This document shows, one piece after another, positions 63,379-64,000 of a stretch of 64,000 bases of DNA. Origin of the DNA: Phaeodactylum tricornutum CCAP 1055/1 (taxonomy: Eukaryota > Bacillariophyta > Bacillariophyceae > Surirellales > Neidiaceae); contig NC_011677.1 of the NCBI RefSeq assembly GCF_000150955.2, forward strand, positions 310,001 through 374,000, read 5' to 3'. Position 1 is the stretch's first letter, and each line of letters starts with the position of its first letter. Below the pieces are notes generated by a model that ran no database searches, was not told the DNA's origin, and saw only the letters and a program-made list of their open reading frames with translations. The position numbers and the translations under genes were made by a program.

Positions 63379-64000
63379 ATGGATCCGATTCTGATAACGG
63401 TACTCCGAGATGTTTTAGGTGTGGAAATTTCTCCGTTGACCAACAATGTTGCGGCCGCACTGTCGATGGTACTGTATTTCAAAATAGCCATCGAGGCCGT
63501 GACGTGGTTTCGACTGCGCTATTCTACCAGTCTTTATTCCAAACAGCTCTTGCATATAACGTTGGCTTCGTCCATCATTTTTTGGTCGTTGTTTGACGAC
63601 TCGCACTGGAGTTGGCGTCTGAATACGCTTTTGCCGTCAGTAATGATGGCTCGATATATCTACAAGGTACGGGACTGCAAACCTAAGACATACACGTGCA
63701 TATCGACTTGCAGGTACTAGAATATAATATACGTCTCTATTCTTGTGTCGGCAGGGTGCGATACTGAAAGATCCCGAAGATTTGGAGGTACTGACGCTAT
63801 CGAGGACTTCATCTCCTTCAGATCTGCTGTTTGGCTCGCTGCAATTTGCGGCAGTTTTGGTATGGCTAGGTCTGTACCAGTTTCGCACGGCTGAAGCTGC
63901 TATTATAATAGCCGCATTAGGCGTTGGGGACGGGATCGCCCCCATGGTCGGCCACTGGTACGGCCGCCACGACTACCAAATGCCGCTAGCGAGCCAAAAG
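63379..64000 (+). CDS. Dolichol/phytol kinase-like membrane protein (partial, two exons seen)
   Basis: Model join(63379..63666, 63755..>64000), 178 residues so far, cut by the window end. Donor GTACGG and acceptor GGCAG keep phase 0. Hydrophobic helices (VAAALSMVLYFKIAIEAVTWF, LLHITLASSIIFWSLF, LLFGSLQFAAVLVWLGLY and others) precede GVGDGIAPMVGHWYGRH, the GDG.A..VG..YG box of CTP-dependent polyprenol kinases such as SEC59 and plant VTE5/FOLK. It probably phosphorylates a long-chain alcohol such as dolichol, phytol or farnesol. No plastid-type leader is visible. Which alcohol it uses cannot be told. Confidence 0.7.

Overview
The window is nuclear DNA of a eukaryote with short spliceosomal introns (about 70-280 nt, GTACGT/GTAAG-type donors). 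Its gene set points to a pennate diatom: a DUF6824 gene, CoDi-type Ty1/copia elements, a plastid protein with a signal peptide ending in the diatom A/F cleavage motif, a vacuolar sorting receptor-like gene and a copper amine oxidase. Phaeodactylum tricornutum is the most likely source, by inference from memory rather than a database search.

The layout has two parts. From about 2.3 to 26.4 kb lies an accessory island. It holds a complete CoDi element (10765-18158, identical 614-bp LTRs, target duplication AATAC) inserted into an older broken CoDi copy on the minus strand (7039 to about 21230). The old copy also took two solo LTRs and a 0.6-kb inverted-repeat DNA element. Two more solo LTRs lie at 2677-3176 and 3598-4336. 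Around the old element sit three near-identical 1.9-kb units (A 5008-6914, B 21231-23117, C 23599-25425). Each carries an intact GC-rich gene for a secreted protein that resembles a bacterial exported-protein family, behind four dispersed copies of a motif centred on AGTAGTAC, two of them with CACGTG. B and C form a large tail-to-tail palindrome.

The island is bounded by two copies of the same host segment. On the left the DUF6824 gene is whole and a scrap of COP9 signalosome subunit 6 (CSN6) follows it. On the right a decayed piece of the DUF6824 gene precedes an intact CSN6 gene. This looks like an old duplication of the neighbouring pair with reciprocal loss, the space between filling with repeats.

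From 26.4 to 64 kb the window is compact ordinary genome, mostly in convergent pairs with very short gaps (20-200 bp) and divergent pairs with 0.3-1.1 kb promoters. In order: CSN6 (-), DHHC S-acyltransferase (+), RINGv-FHA protein (-), arginyl-tRNA synthetase (+), RlmJ-like methyltransferase (-), REEP/DP1 protein (+), DNAJC21-like co-chaperone (+), copper amine oxidase (-), 2H phosphoesterase-like protein (+), MYND protein (+), vacuolar sorting receptor-like protein (+), two paralogous helical-repeat proteins (-) split by a second copy of the DNA element, transportin (-), complex III subunit QCR7 (+), GNAT acetyltransferase (-), a plastid-targeted CREST-like membrane protein (+), two uncharacterised membrane proteins (-), an ADP-ribosylglycohydrolase homologue (+) and the start of a dolichol/phytol kinase-like gene (+). 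They serve unrelated housekeeping roles (translation, trafficking, nuclear import, protein modification, respiration), with no operon-like grouping. No tRNA, rRNA, CRISPR array or replication origin was recognised.
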